A stretch of DNA of 64,000 nucleotides from NCBI GenBank assembly GCA_029339195.1, contig JAPTJF010000178.1, positions 51,088 through 115,087 of the forward strand, written 5' to 3'. Shown one piece after another: positions 1-9,911 of the stretch (the first letter of the stretch is position 1; each line of letters opens with the position of its first letter). The notes under the pieces are model-generated. The model did no database searches. It had not been told where the DNA came from and saw nothing but the letters and a program-made list of their open reading frames with translations. The stretch is from Micractinium sp. NFX-FRZ. Taxonomy: Eukaryota > Chlorophyta > Trebouxiophyceae > Chlorellales > Chlorellaceae. The translations under genes and the position numbers were made by a program.

Positions 1-1760
1 CGTGTGTGCACTACCTGGATGGGGAGCAGTGGGGAGAGGTGGCTGAGCAGCCCACAGCGGAGGGCCTGATCCCCTGCACCTCGCTGGATGGCACCCGCAC
101 CACAGAGCTGGTCCGCCTGCCGCCCTCTGCCAGCGGTGAGTGTGGGGTGGGTGTGCCGGTGGCGGCGCAGGTGGTGCGCACCGCTGCAGCTGCCAGCCTG
201 CTTGCAGCCCAGCAGTGCTGGCAAGTACTGCATATTCACACGACAAAGAGAACAGATGGGGTGGGTGCACCCACTGGCGGTCACAATGCAGAGGCCCCAT
301 CTGCCTGAGCATGCCAGCCCCCAAAACCACACCCAGCGCCCGAGTCAACTAAGGGGTCCCAACTTCAGGAACTACCCCTTTCTGTTGGCTGTGGGCCTGC
401 CTGCTGACTGTGGGTACTTGCCAATCTGTATATTTGCCCACCCCCGCCCCTCCTGCAGGCGCGCAGGGCCTCATCTCCCTCGCCTCCCTGCGCCTCTATG
501 CCGCCCTGCGCCAGCTGGGCGTCAGGCTGGTCATCATCTCAGGTGCCCGGCTGGCAACCCTGCTGGGCCGCCTGCCCAGCATCCCCGCCGCCGACGCCTT
601 TGTTTGCGAGGGCGGCGGCCGCATCTTCTACCCAGCGCCAGCCTCCGACTGGCCCACCGCTGTCCCGCTTGTGGAGGACCATGCCTGGCGGGCGGTGCAG
701 GCGGCAGCGGGGCCCGCCGGGCAGGAAGGCGTGCCTCCGGAGCACCGCTCCGGCGCGCTGTGGCAGCTGTACGCACGGCTGGCAGAGGCGGCGCCGGCAG
801 CGGGGCTCAGAGTCGACGCCGCTAGCTACACAACTGCCTTCCGGGTAAAGGGGCCGGCAGAGGCGGTGGCGGCGGCGCTGCAGCAGCTTCCGCCCGGGCT
901 GGCCACAGCCCTCAACCTGGGGGCAGCAGACGTGTTCCCAGACACCTCCGGCAAGGTGGGGTGGGAGGGGCGGCAAGGGCGGCGAGGTGGGATGCTCAAG
1001 TGGGCTGGCTGGCTGGGGGACAGGGCAGGGGGTGATGATGATGCCGTGAGTGGGATGCTGCGAGGCTGTAGGCATCAAGGCGGGGCTGCCGGTCAGCCAT
1101 GCCGGTGCAGTGGCGTGGCTAGCCTCGGTGCTCCCCAGGAGACTGCGGCTGCCCACATGGCGCCCCGTCACAGGGCTGGCGCTTGCTCTTATGCAAGTAC
1201 TATGCTAAAGCCGACACCCGTGTCCCTCGTCTGGCCTAATGTGCGTTGCAGGAGAATGCGGCGCGGTACCTCATGCAGCGGTTTGGGGCGGAGACCTCGG
1301 AGTGCGGGTTCATGTGTGGTGAGTGGGAGCAGAGCGGAGAGCAGAAGCAGAGCAGGGCGGCAGCGCAGCGGGTGTCGGCAGCTGGCAGGGCCGCGCATGC
1401 GCTGTGAACCACGCCTGCAGTGAAGCACGGCGCGCAAGGTACACCCTACCTGCCAGGCACTCTGCGCTTCCCTCCACATCCCCCATCCATCCCCTCCCCT
1501 TCCTCCACCTCCCCTTCCTCCACCTCCCCCAATCCCAATCCCCCCCTGCAGACGATGACAACGACCTGGGCCTGGCCGCCATTGTGCGCAAGGCCTACCT
1601 GCCAGGCATGACAGCCGCCTCTGTGGAGGCCGCTGTGGCGGCTGCCCCCGACCAGTTCCACGTGGCAGAGGCCCGGGGGCCATTTGGGACGGAGGAAATC
1701 CTGCGGCTGCTGGTGGGGGAGGCCATGGCGGTGCAGGGGGCGGCGGCGGGCAGCGGCTGA
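1..1760 (+). CDS. HAD-superfamily phosphatase-like protein, 5' partial
   Basis: Exons <1..135, 459..955, 1252..1318 and 1552..1760; all borders are GT-AG and phases agree. The 5' end lies left of the window. The protein looks like a type IIB (Cof/sucrose-phosphatase-like) HAD hydrolase. It has a SLDGT segment at the expected motif I position, LVIISGAR as motif II, an SGK lysine (DTSGKENAARYL) as motif III, and DDDNDLGLA as the metal-binding motif IV. These enzymes dephosphorylate small phosphorylated metabolites in the cytosol or plastid. The motif I nucleophile position reads Ser instead of Asp, so activity is uncertain. The substrate cannot be told from sequence; sugar-phosphate is the family default. 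The gene converges on the BSD gene. Confidence 0.72.
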
Positions 1761-2355
1761 GCTCAGAGTGGGCGGCTGAATTTGGCAGTGCGCCAGGCGG
1801 GGGGCGTTGACGGCACTGGCGGACAGTTGTGCATCGCGGGTAAATGCAGGCGAGCAATGCACCCGGTCGGCTGCATCGCACCTTTGGTCTACATGCGTCT
1901 AGCATCATATTGGCTCTGCCTGGCATGCACCCCCTCCACACATGTATGACCATTTGGCAGCCCGCCCGTGGCTGCCCCAGCCCCACCCTCTGTCCGGCCG
2001 TGCACCTCCGCTGCATCTGCCTGCCTTGCGCAAGGGCATGCTACAGTATCAAATAGCAAGAGCACCATGGGAGGCAAAACAGCGGATATATGGTACAGGG
2101 AGAAGCCATCAGCCACGCAGATTTGCACGAGTGCACCAGGCGACATGAGCAGGCGGGTGGTGCGCTTGAGCAGAGGGGAGGCCACTACTCAGCAGGGGAC
2201 AAAATGGTGCAGTGCAGTGCTGGCGGGCAGGCGCAGGCCAGGGTCCGTGAGCGTGCTGGGGGAGCCTTCAGGGCGGAGCAAGAGAGCGGCGGTGAACATG
2301 GGTTGGTGGGGTGAGGTGCAGCTGCCGGAAGCTATGCGTGTGTTCCTCCTTTTCA
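1761..2355. other. Convergent intergenic region
   Basis: Sits between the stops of the HAD-like gene and the BSD gene and presumably holds both 3' UTRs. No further gene, repeat or clear TGTAA signal was seen. Confidence 0.5.
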
Positions 2356-5300
2356 TCATTCCCAGTCAGATCCCCAAGACTCCTCGGCATCGGCGCCCTC
2401 CCCGCCGACAGCATCGCCCCCAGCCGTGGCCACAGCGGCCTCCAGAGCAGCCTCATCAGCTTCGCCCCAGTCGGACAGCGCATCGTCGTCGTCGGCGGCC
2501 TCTGCAGCCGCCTCCTTGGCTGCGGGTGCAGTGCCCGCCTCCTGAGCTGGCGCCGCCGCTGCCGCATGCTTTGCAGCAGGAGCAGCGGCTGCCGCCTGCT
2601 TTGTAGCAGGAGCAGCTGCTGGTGACTCTCGTGGTAGCGCAGCCTCAGCTGCCGCTGCCTCCTTGGCTGCAGGCGCTGCATCAGCAGCATGAGCATCTGC
2701 CTCGCCGCCTGCAGGCGCCGCCTCCGCTGCCGCTGGCTCAGGTTCGCTGGCAGCAGGCGCGGCGGGCGGAGTGGGCGCGTCAAAGGGCGACTCCTCGCCC
2801 GCTGCCGCCGCTGCTGCTGCTGCCGCCGCTGCGGCCCGCTGCCGTGGGCTGGTGACCACCTGCCAGTGCTCACCGCTCGCCAGGCTGCCATCAGAGCTGA
2901 TTGTGGTGGCGGCGGGGCTGGGCTCATCCGAGGGAGGAGAGGCGGTGCCCGGGCGCGCCGCGGAGGCAGCCGCCGCAGCGTCTTGCGCACCAGGCGCCGC
3001 CTCTTCCGCCGCCTCCTCTGCTGTAGACCCCTCAAGAGGGACCTCCTCGAATGCTGGGGCGGAGCCAGCTGCTGCAGCAGAGAGGGAGCCGGCAGCCGCC
3101 TGCCCCGGGGCCTTTTCGGCTGCTGCCTCCTCAGCCGCTGCTTGTGCCGCTGCTGGTGCTGCTGCTGCCGCCACAAGTGCAGGCTGTGCTGCCGCCGCTG
3201 CCTCCCCCTGCTCCTCCTCTTCGTCGCTCCACCCCACCTCCTCCTCCTGCTGCGCTGCTACTGCCCGCTGAGTCAGCTGCACAAACTGCTGGTGCTTGAG
3301 CTCCAGCTTGTGCAAGCGGTAAAAGTAGCGCGTCCAAAAGGCGTCGTACTCCACAATCAGGGGCACGATGCGGGCCTGCGGATGTGGGGAGGGGAGGGGG
3401 AACAGGGGAGGCCAGGGCAATGAAGGATCTGTAGAACGCATCACAGTATGCCACTCAACAACCAGCTGAGAACCTGCAGCTCCAACGTTGACGAATGTGT
3501 TCCGCAACTGGCTAAAGCAGCAACTGGCGAAAGCCATTGGCCCGTGAGACCCGTGCCATATATGTGATAAGCACTACTGGTTGCCGGCCACCCACCTGCA
3601 ACTCCGACATGAACGTGTTTTCTCCAATCAGCCGCTCAATGTCCGGCTTCCTGGCCGCCAGATCAAAGCCCGCCAGCCAGGCCTCATAGTCCTCCTCGTC
3701 TTCCGGTTCATCGCAGTACGTGCTGCTGTCGCGCTGCATTGCCGCCACGTCAGCGTCGTAGCGGCTGCACGAGGAAGCGGCAAAACCAAGAACAAATGAA
3801 AAGTCAAATCAAAGACAGTGCGTGATGGTGCCGCACGGCATCGCTGCCGCGCTTCTTAACAAGGTTAGGGGTGGGGCAACCGCCTGCTGTAGCTGTGTCA
3901 CCAATGCTCGCCGCAGTGCATGCTGCTGCCACGGCAGCGTTTTTACTCGACTGCACAGGAAAGGTGCAACAGCCCGCTTTCTAGAATTGCCCGCCCACCT
4001 GTAGCGCGTCGCCCCGCTGGCGCCCCCAGAGGCGGCAGTGCCGAGGCTCTTGGAGGAGGAGGTGCGGCGCGCGCCGCCAGCGCCCTCTGCTAGCGCCATT
4101 TCGTTTTGCACCGCATTGCTGCAAGCGAGAGGGCGGGGACAGGACGGTCATGACTGTGCATCTCAGGCGATCTCGGCCGTGCTGCTGGGCAAGAGGAAGG
4201 CGCACAGGGGGCCGGTGATGGTGGGTGCAGAGGGAGGGGTGATGTCAACAGGGCTGGGGGGGGCACCTGCACTCTTTCCCGGGCCGCGCAACAGCAGCGG
4301 CCAACACACAACATCAATCACCCTCGTCTGGCCCCATCCAGGTCACAAGGGCCGCCCACGTCTTCAATTCAAGCTCTCCATTGCTGATACCGACACCCTT
4401 GGGCACCCACCTGATCTGCTCAAACAGGTCGTGCGTTCCCAGCACAATCTTGGAGCCCAGCCCGGCCAGGTTGGCCAGCCCTCGCCCCGCCTGCTAGGAG
4501 AAGCACAGCGAGAAGCAGCAGGCGGCATGCAGCAGGTTAGGTGCGGTGGAAACGGGGTGCGTGGCAGAGCACCAGAGCGGGTGCTGCGGCAGCCCTGGGC
4601 CAGCCCTGCCAGGTCCAGGCAAGCCACCGAGTGCCCAGCCCGGAACAGCATGGCATAGCACAGCACAGCACAGCATGCACAGCGCCACGCAAACTTGCAC
4701 AGTGTGGCCCGGCCAGGCCGCCCCCCGCCGCCGCACCTGCGCCTTCGCCACGCCCGCCGCCGCCTCTGCGCGGGCCTGCAGCACGGGCAGCGCCGCGCGG
4801 GAGGTGCCGGGCAGCTGCTCCAGTGCGCCGGGCAGCTGCTCCGCGGCTGCCACTGCCTTGTGGAGCGCCGCATCTGCACCCTTGCCCACCGCCTCGGCAT
4901 CCTCCTTGGCACCCTGCCGACATACTCGGAAGACAAAGGAGAGAGGCGGGTGCTACGTAAGTAAGCGGGCAGTCGAGAGGAAAGGACACCACAGCTCCCT
5001 ACCTGTGTGAGCAAACATGCAGCCAAGCTATTCATGCACGCATGGCAGCGAGTTGTGCAGCAAGAAGGCACGTGCCCGCCCCTGGCGCTTGCTGCCTGCC
5101 CAGAGTGGGGGACGCTCCACATGCATGGCAAGAGCTTTATCAATGCAGCACCCTTCAAGCCCTACGCTCAGCTCCTGGCACGCAGCTAGAATTCGTGTCA
5201 ATATGCAAGGACCAGTCGGCCCCACACCCAGCCAGCCCAGCACCTGCTGGAACGCCTCCAGCTCCGCCCGCCAGTCCGTCTCCTGCACCGCCGTCAGCAC

Positions 5301-5776
5301 CTCTGCCGTCTTGGCTTTGACCGTGGCAGTCAGCGCAGAGGCCACGCTGCCCAAGCCCCAGAAACTGACGGCTGGGCGGGCACCGGCAGCCGACGCACTG
5401 CCGCGCTCGCTTTCGTCGCCCTCCTCGCCCTTGCTACACAGGCGAAGCCAGGGAGGGCAGGCAGGTGGGTGCTGGGCCATGAGAGTGTGCTGTTGCTGGC
5501 GGGTGCCCGCACCAGTGTGGGCAACCACACCGGCACTGTTCCTCTCCAGCAAGCGGGCAGAGCCGCCGCGCTCACCTGCTGGCCTGCTCCTCATCCTGGC
5601 CCTCCTGCTCCTCGGCATGCTCTTCCTTCTGCAGCGGCAACGACGAGCGGGCGTTCAGGCACAGACTTCGGGGCTTCAGGCACTGTTTTGTGATCTCTCC
5701 CGCGCTTGTGGCTGCCCCTCACCTCGTCCCGGGTGCCCTGAAGGGCCGACGCCAGGTCGGCCAGGCCAGAGAACAT
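2356..5776 (-). CDS. BSD-domain protein with long Ala-rich tail
   Basis: Eight exons in genomic order: 2356..3375, 3596..3764, 3999..4118, 4411..4490, 4737..4913, 5244..5433, 5576..5628, 5723..5776; 620 residues. The BSD domain (about residues 235-305) shows the family's C-terminal signature YDAFWTRYFYRL, in an exon pair ending KPDIERLIGE...YFYRLHKLE. BSD domains occur in TFIIH p62, synapse-associated proteins and DOS2-like proteins; the plant stand-alone members are poorly characterised. The N-terminal part is charged and helical (FWGLGSVASALTATVKAK). The last ~300 residues are an Ala/Glu/Pro-rich, probably disordered tail with alanine runs encoded by GCN repeats, ending in acidic WGSDWE. 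The start Met is the first in its exon, but an upstream exon cannot be excluded. It is divergently transcribed from the TRM82-like gene. Confidence 0.82.
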
Positions 5777-6022
5777 GGGGGCAGGCCCGCTGGGCGGCGC
5801 TCGTAGAAGTTCTGGGGCCTGCAGCGGGGGCTCGGCAGAGCGGCTGTCGCGCTCGTGATCAAATGCTTTTCGGAAATGAGCAGCAGTGGCCCAAAGCTTC
5901 AGAATAATTCAGCAGCAGCGAGGGCAGCGAGGCAGGCAACGCACACGCAGCAGGCTCGGAAATTGCGCCCGAAGCGCAGTTGAATCGCTTGTGCCCGGCA
6001 TTGCAATTACCCAGCAGTCGAC
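5777..6022. promoter_or_regulatory. Short divergent promoter (BSD / TRM82-like)
   Basis: Only 246 bp separate the two start codons, so both 5' UTRs and a shared promoter must lie here. No TATA box is evident. AT-richer stretches (ttcagaataattcagcag near 5899) contrast with the GC-rich surroundings. Confidence 0.5.
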
Positions 6023-8917
6023 ATGGGGCGCCGGAAAGGGAAGAAGCAGCAGCAGGGCTCGGCTGGCGAGCAGCAGGAGGAAGGGGCTGCCCAGCAACAG
6101 CAACAGCCCGACTATGTGCAGCCCGCAGACCCCCCTCGTGCCGTCCTAGCGGTGCACCCGACTGGCGCCGCCATCGCCGTGGCTGTGGGGCCTGAGCTGC
6201 GCGTCTACGATGCCAGGTAAGCCCAGAAGGCCGTGTTGGGGCGGATGGGACGGGGTGCAAGGCGCATGCACGACCATGCATGGTCGCACCGCCACCAGAC
6301 GGCGCCAGCGGCCGGCCTGCCTCTGCCCGCCACCCTTCCGTCCAACAGCCCAGCCCTCGCGTGCTGCAGGACCGGCCAGCACCACACGCTGGTCAGCAAG
6401 CCGGAGGAGCCGGCGCCAGCCGTGAAGCAACCGGCGCACGCAGCGCGCGGCGCCGTCCCCTTTGTGCGTGGCGTGGCATTCGACCCCTCCGGCCGCTACC
6501 TGTTGGCTGGAACGGAGGACAAGTCTGCGGGGCTGCGCCTGTGGGACGCCGCCACCTGGCAGCTGTTGCAGAGCATGTGAGCCTCGGAGGTTTCACCGTG
6601 GGCGGCTAGGGGCCAGCAAGGCAAGGCAGGGTGCTGGAGGCGGAGGAGGGCATCGGCGGAGGAGGGCATCGATGTATGCGGGCTCTTAGTCTGCACACAG
6701 ACATGCTACCGGCTGTGTCACTCGCATGCCTCGCCGCAGTTGCCTCACCTCCCTTCCCCTGTCTCAGCCTTGTCCCAGCCCCTGCCCTGGCTGCCGTGCT
6801 CGTCCCCTCACCCCTGCACGTCCCGCCGCTCGGCCCCTGTCGCAGCAAGGTGCCCAAGAAGGTTGCCAACTGCGCCTTCACGGCAGACGGGCGCCACATG
6901 ATGGGTGCCGACAAATTTGGGGATGTGCTGGTGGCTGCCACCGAGCGCCCGGCAGGTGAGAAGGGAGGACCGGTGGGGCAGTGGGTGGCGGATGGTAGAA
7001 CACACATTTGGTGTCGGAGGTGCGATGTTCTTGCATGCTGGGGTGTGGAAAGTCTGGGGATGAGTTGCCGGTGGCAGTCATGGGAGTGCCCGGCGGGTGG
7101 GTGCAGGCGGGGGCGTGGGTCGCATGCGGTTCCCAGCTGCAGCGGTGGCGGTGGAGTGCGCGTGCAGGCTTTGCTGCAAGGTAGACCATGCCGCCTTTGA
7201 TCAGCATTTGATTAGCAGTTGCTGCCACATGAGCCAAGCCAGTGGGGTGCTTCCCTGCCCAAACCCACCCACCTGCTGGCCTGCCTGCCTGTGCCTTGCG
7301 CTGCTGCAGGGCTGGAGGAGGGGCAGCAACAGGAGCCCGAGATACTGCTGGGCCACTACTGCGCCATCCTCACCTCCCTCTCACTCTCTGCCGGCGGCCG
7401 CCTGCTGGCAACCACCGACCGGTGCGCTCGCTGACCTGTCAGCCTGTAATGGCTCTTGGTATGGCAGGCTGGTTGCTGTTCAGCATGCCGCCTGTGCATT
7501 GCTGCTGTCGCCGTGTGCATGACGGTGCACTTTGCCACACAGAGGGGTGCCGTGAGCTGTCTGGATTGGAGCTGTCTGCGCACGGCGGCGCTGCCCGAAG
7601 TCGTGGTACAAGCAGCACGGCCTTACCGCCGCACCAGCCCCGCTCCACTCTGCTCATGCGCGCTGCTGCACTGTCAATGTTGTTGCAGGGACAACCGGGT
7701 GCGCGTGAGCATCATGCCTGCCGAGCCGATGGCGGGGGCCCACGAGATCCAGGCGCTCTGCTTTGGCCACACCGCCTTTGTGGCCTGCTCCGCGTTTGTT
7801 AAGCACGATGGGCAGGTGCGCTACGGATGGGCGTGCGCCGTGGGGTTTGCGTGCTACTGGGGGCAGGCGGGATGAGTGCCGTTCGGGGCAGGCTGTGCTG
7901 CGGGCACAGCCACTTGGTACACAGCCACCCTGGCCGGCGGCCAACACTGCTCTCCCATGCAGTCGAGACTGTCATTTATTTGAGGCTCCCTGGGCCTGCT
8001 ACTCTTCGAGGCCGCGTCTCAAGCATTTGCTGCCGTGCTGCACCTCCTGGCCGCAGGAGCTGCTGGCGACGGGCGGTGGCGACGGCACCCTGCGGCTGTG
8101 GGACCCCGTGCAGGGCACGCTGCTGCACACTTGGGATCTGCCGCCGCAGCAGCCGGCGCCGGCGGCAGCAGGCGCGGCTGCAGAGGGCGAGCAGCAGCAG
8201 GGGGAGCAGCAGGAGGAGGAAGGGCAGCAGGAGCAGCAGGCGCAGCAGCAGGAGCAGCAGCAGGAGGAGCAGCAGGAGGAGGACGCGGAGGCGGGCGGCA
8301 GCGGCGACGACGAGGGGCAAGCGGCGGCGGCGGCTGTTGGTGGCGAGGGCGAGGGTGGTGACCAGGAGGCTGGGTGCTTCCCCGACTACACCTTCAGCGA
8401 CGCTCCAGTCCCACTGGCGTTGGCTGCCTCCCCCGACGGCCGCTGGCTGGTGGCTGCTGTGGACGGCCGGGACGACTTGTGCCTCCTGCGCCTCGACTGG
8501 GCCGCCCGGCAGATCTGTGAAGTCGGCTGGTTCTCCCTGCCCGGCCTCCACCTCCCCGCCTTCCTGGCCTTTGATGCCAGCTCGCGGCTGTGGGCAACAG
8601 GCGGCCCCGTGGCGGACGACTCCACAGCCGCCTTCCTGGCCTGCGGCAGCATCACGGAAGACCCTGCGCCTGCGCTGGCAGCTGCGCCGCTGCCCGACTG
8701 GCTGCCGGCCGAGGCAGCGGCAGCGGTGGAGGCAAAGGCAGGCAACGAAGCGGAGCTGCTGGCGGCGGCTGCGGAGCGCCGGCGCCTGTCCAGCCAGCAG
8801 CTGCAGAAGAGGAAGTACAGCCTGGCAGCGCTGGAGCACCGCAAGCGGCGGCGGCGGGACAAGGTGGCGGCGACACGCAAGGCGGGCGGCGAGCAGAAGG
8901 CGGCGGCGGGGCAGTGA
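6023..8917 (+). CDS. WD40 protein, TRM82/WDR4-like tRNA m7G methyltransferase subunit
   Basis: Six exons: 6023..6216, 6370..6576, 6846..6955, 7310..7421, 7689..7815, 8057..8917; 536 residues. TRM82/WDR4 is the non-catalytic partner of Trm8/METTL1 in the nuclear complex that makes m7G46 in tRNA. Support is the order of WD blades: FDPSGRYLLAGTEDK, then KKVANCAFTADG with ADKFGDV, then LLGHYCAILTSL, then DRDNRVRVS, then CFGHTAFV, then ELLATGGGDGTLRLWD. The FGDV, LLGH, DR-D-RVRVS and GGGDGTLRLWD elements are typical of Trm82. A Gln/Glu-rich insertion (about residues 290-340) interrupts a blade loop. The tail is basic (HRKRRRRDK), suiting RNA binding or nuclear import. The start MGRRKGKK is the only reasonable Met. 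Confidence 0.82.
8188..8330 (+). repeat. Coding CAG/GAG trinucleotide run
   Basis: An imperfect (CAG)/(GAG) tract in the last exon of the TRM82-like gene encodes about 45 Gln/Glu residues followed by a Gly/Asp-rich stretch. It keeps the reading frame and inserts a disordered acidic loop between WD40 blades. Confidence 0.75.
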
Positions 8918-9263
8918 GCGCGCTCGCTGGCGCACGGACGTGCGCGTGCAGCACGGCGTGCACCCCGCTGGACACTGATCAGCACCCTGTAACTCAGTTT
9001 CTTGATGCAAGTCCCTGGGAGCAGAATTGGGAAGGCACATGGAGGGCACATATGACCGTAGCCGCGCTGGGCGCGCTGTGATGCTGAGAGCATGTGCTGT
9101 TTGGGATGCCGGCGCAGAAAAAGCACATGCCTGACATGTGCACAGGCCGTGTTTTTCTGCAGCTATCATCGGCGCTCTGTCGCTTCTTTGTTACTGCTGC
9201 CGCACCTCAGCGATAAACAGGCGCTCCCGCGGTTTCCCAGGCCCCCTGTGGTTGCCGACAACC
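8918..9263. other. Intergenic region, TRM82-like 3' UTR and SPX 5' region
   Basis: About 350 bp between two + genes. A TGTAA motif lies 71 nt after the first stop. The rest must serve as the SPX gene promoter/5' UTR. Nothing else was seen. Confidence 0.5.
8988..8992 (+). terminator. TGTAA poly(A) signal of the TRM82-like gene
   Basis: Canonical chlorophyte near-upstream element, 71 nt downstream of the stop codon. Confidence 0.5.
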
Positions 9264-9873
9264 ATGAAGTTCGGGCACTTGCTCAAAACCTTCGAGGCCG
9301 AAGCCGAAATACCCAGCGAGGCGCTACTCAACTACAAGGTCCGGGACTGCTTCTGCTGGCGCATTGCGTGCAGCGGAAGCCTGACGGGCGGCGTGGGGGC
9401 CTAGACCCGCGGAGCGCCCGTGACCCGTGACGGCAGCATGTCGCCGCCGCATGGCGGGCAGAAGGGGCTGCCTGAAGGCGCAGCGTGGCACGGCCGGCAC
9501 GCGGCAGGGGCCACCCCTACGGTCCTGCCCTACCCACCCCGGCTGTGAGGGCATATGCAGGCATATTTGGGGTACCTGCCTCAACAACCTTGTCAACCCA
9601 ACTGTGCACGCCCGCCACCCTCCCTGCCTGCAGAAGCTCAAGAAGCTGATCAAGAGCCATCAGAAGCAGAAGGATGAGGCACCTGCTGCCGCTCTCACTG
9701 CGGCTTCCGCAGGTGCGCACCCGGCTGCACCGCCGGTTGTTTTGGCACGTCCCAGATGCCACCGTTGGCATGGGGGCAGATTCTGGCCGCTGCTTGCTGC
9801 CCTGCATGCAGTGCTGCCGGGCGCCGTTACCCCCCGTGTGACCGTTGCTTGCCTGCCCTGCCGTGCTGCAGTA

Positions 9874-9911
<38 letters not shown>

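Noticed and set aside
2268..3176. Long open frames antisense or out of frame over the BSD Ala-rich exon (Arg/Gln/Leu-rich translations)
   Set aside because: They are shadows of GCN repeats in high-GC DNA; no domain, no splice logic, and the BSD frame explains the region.
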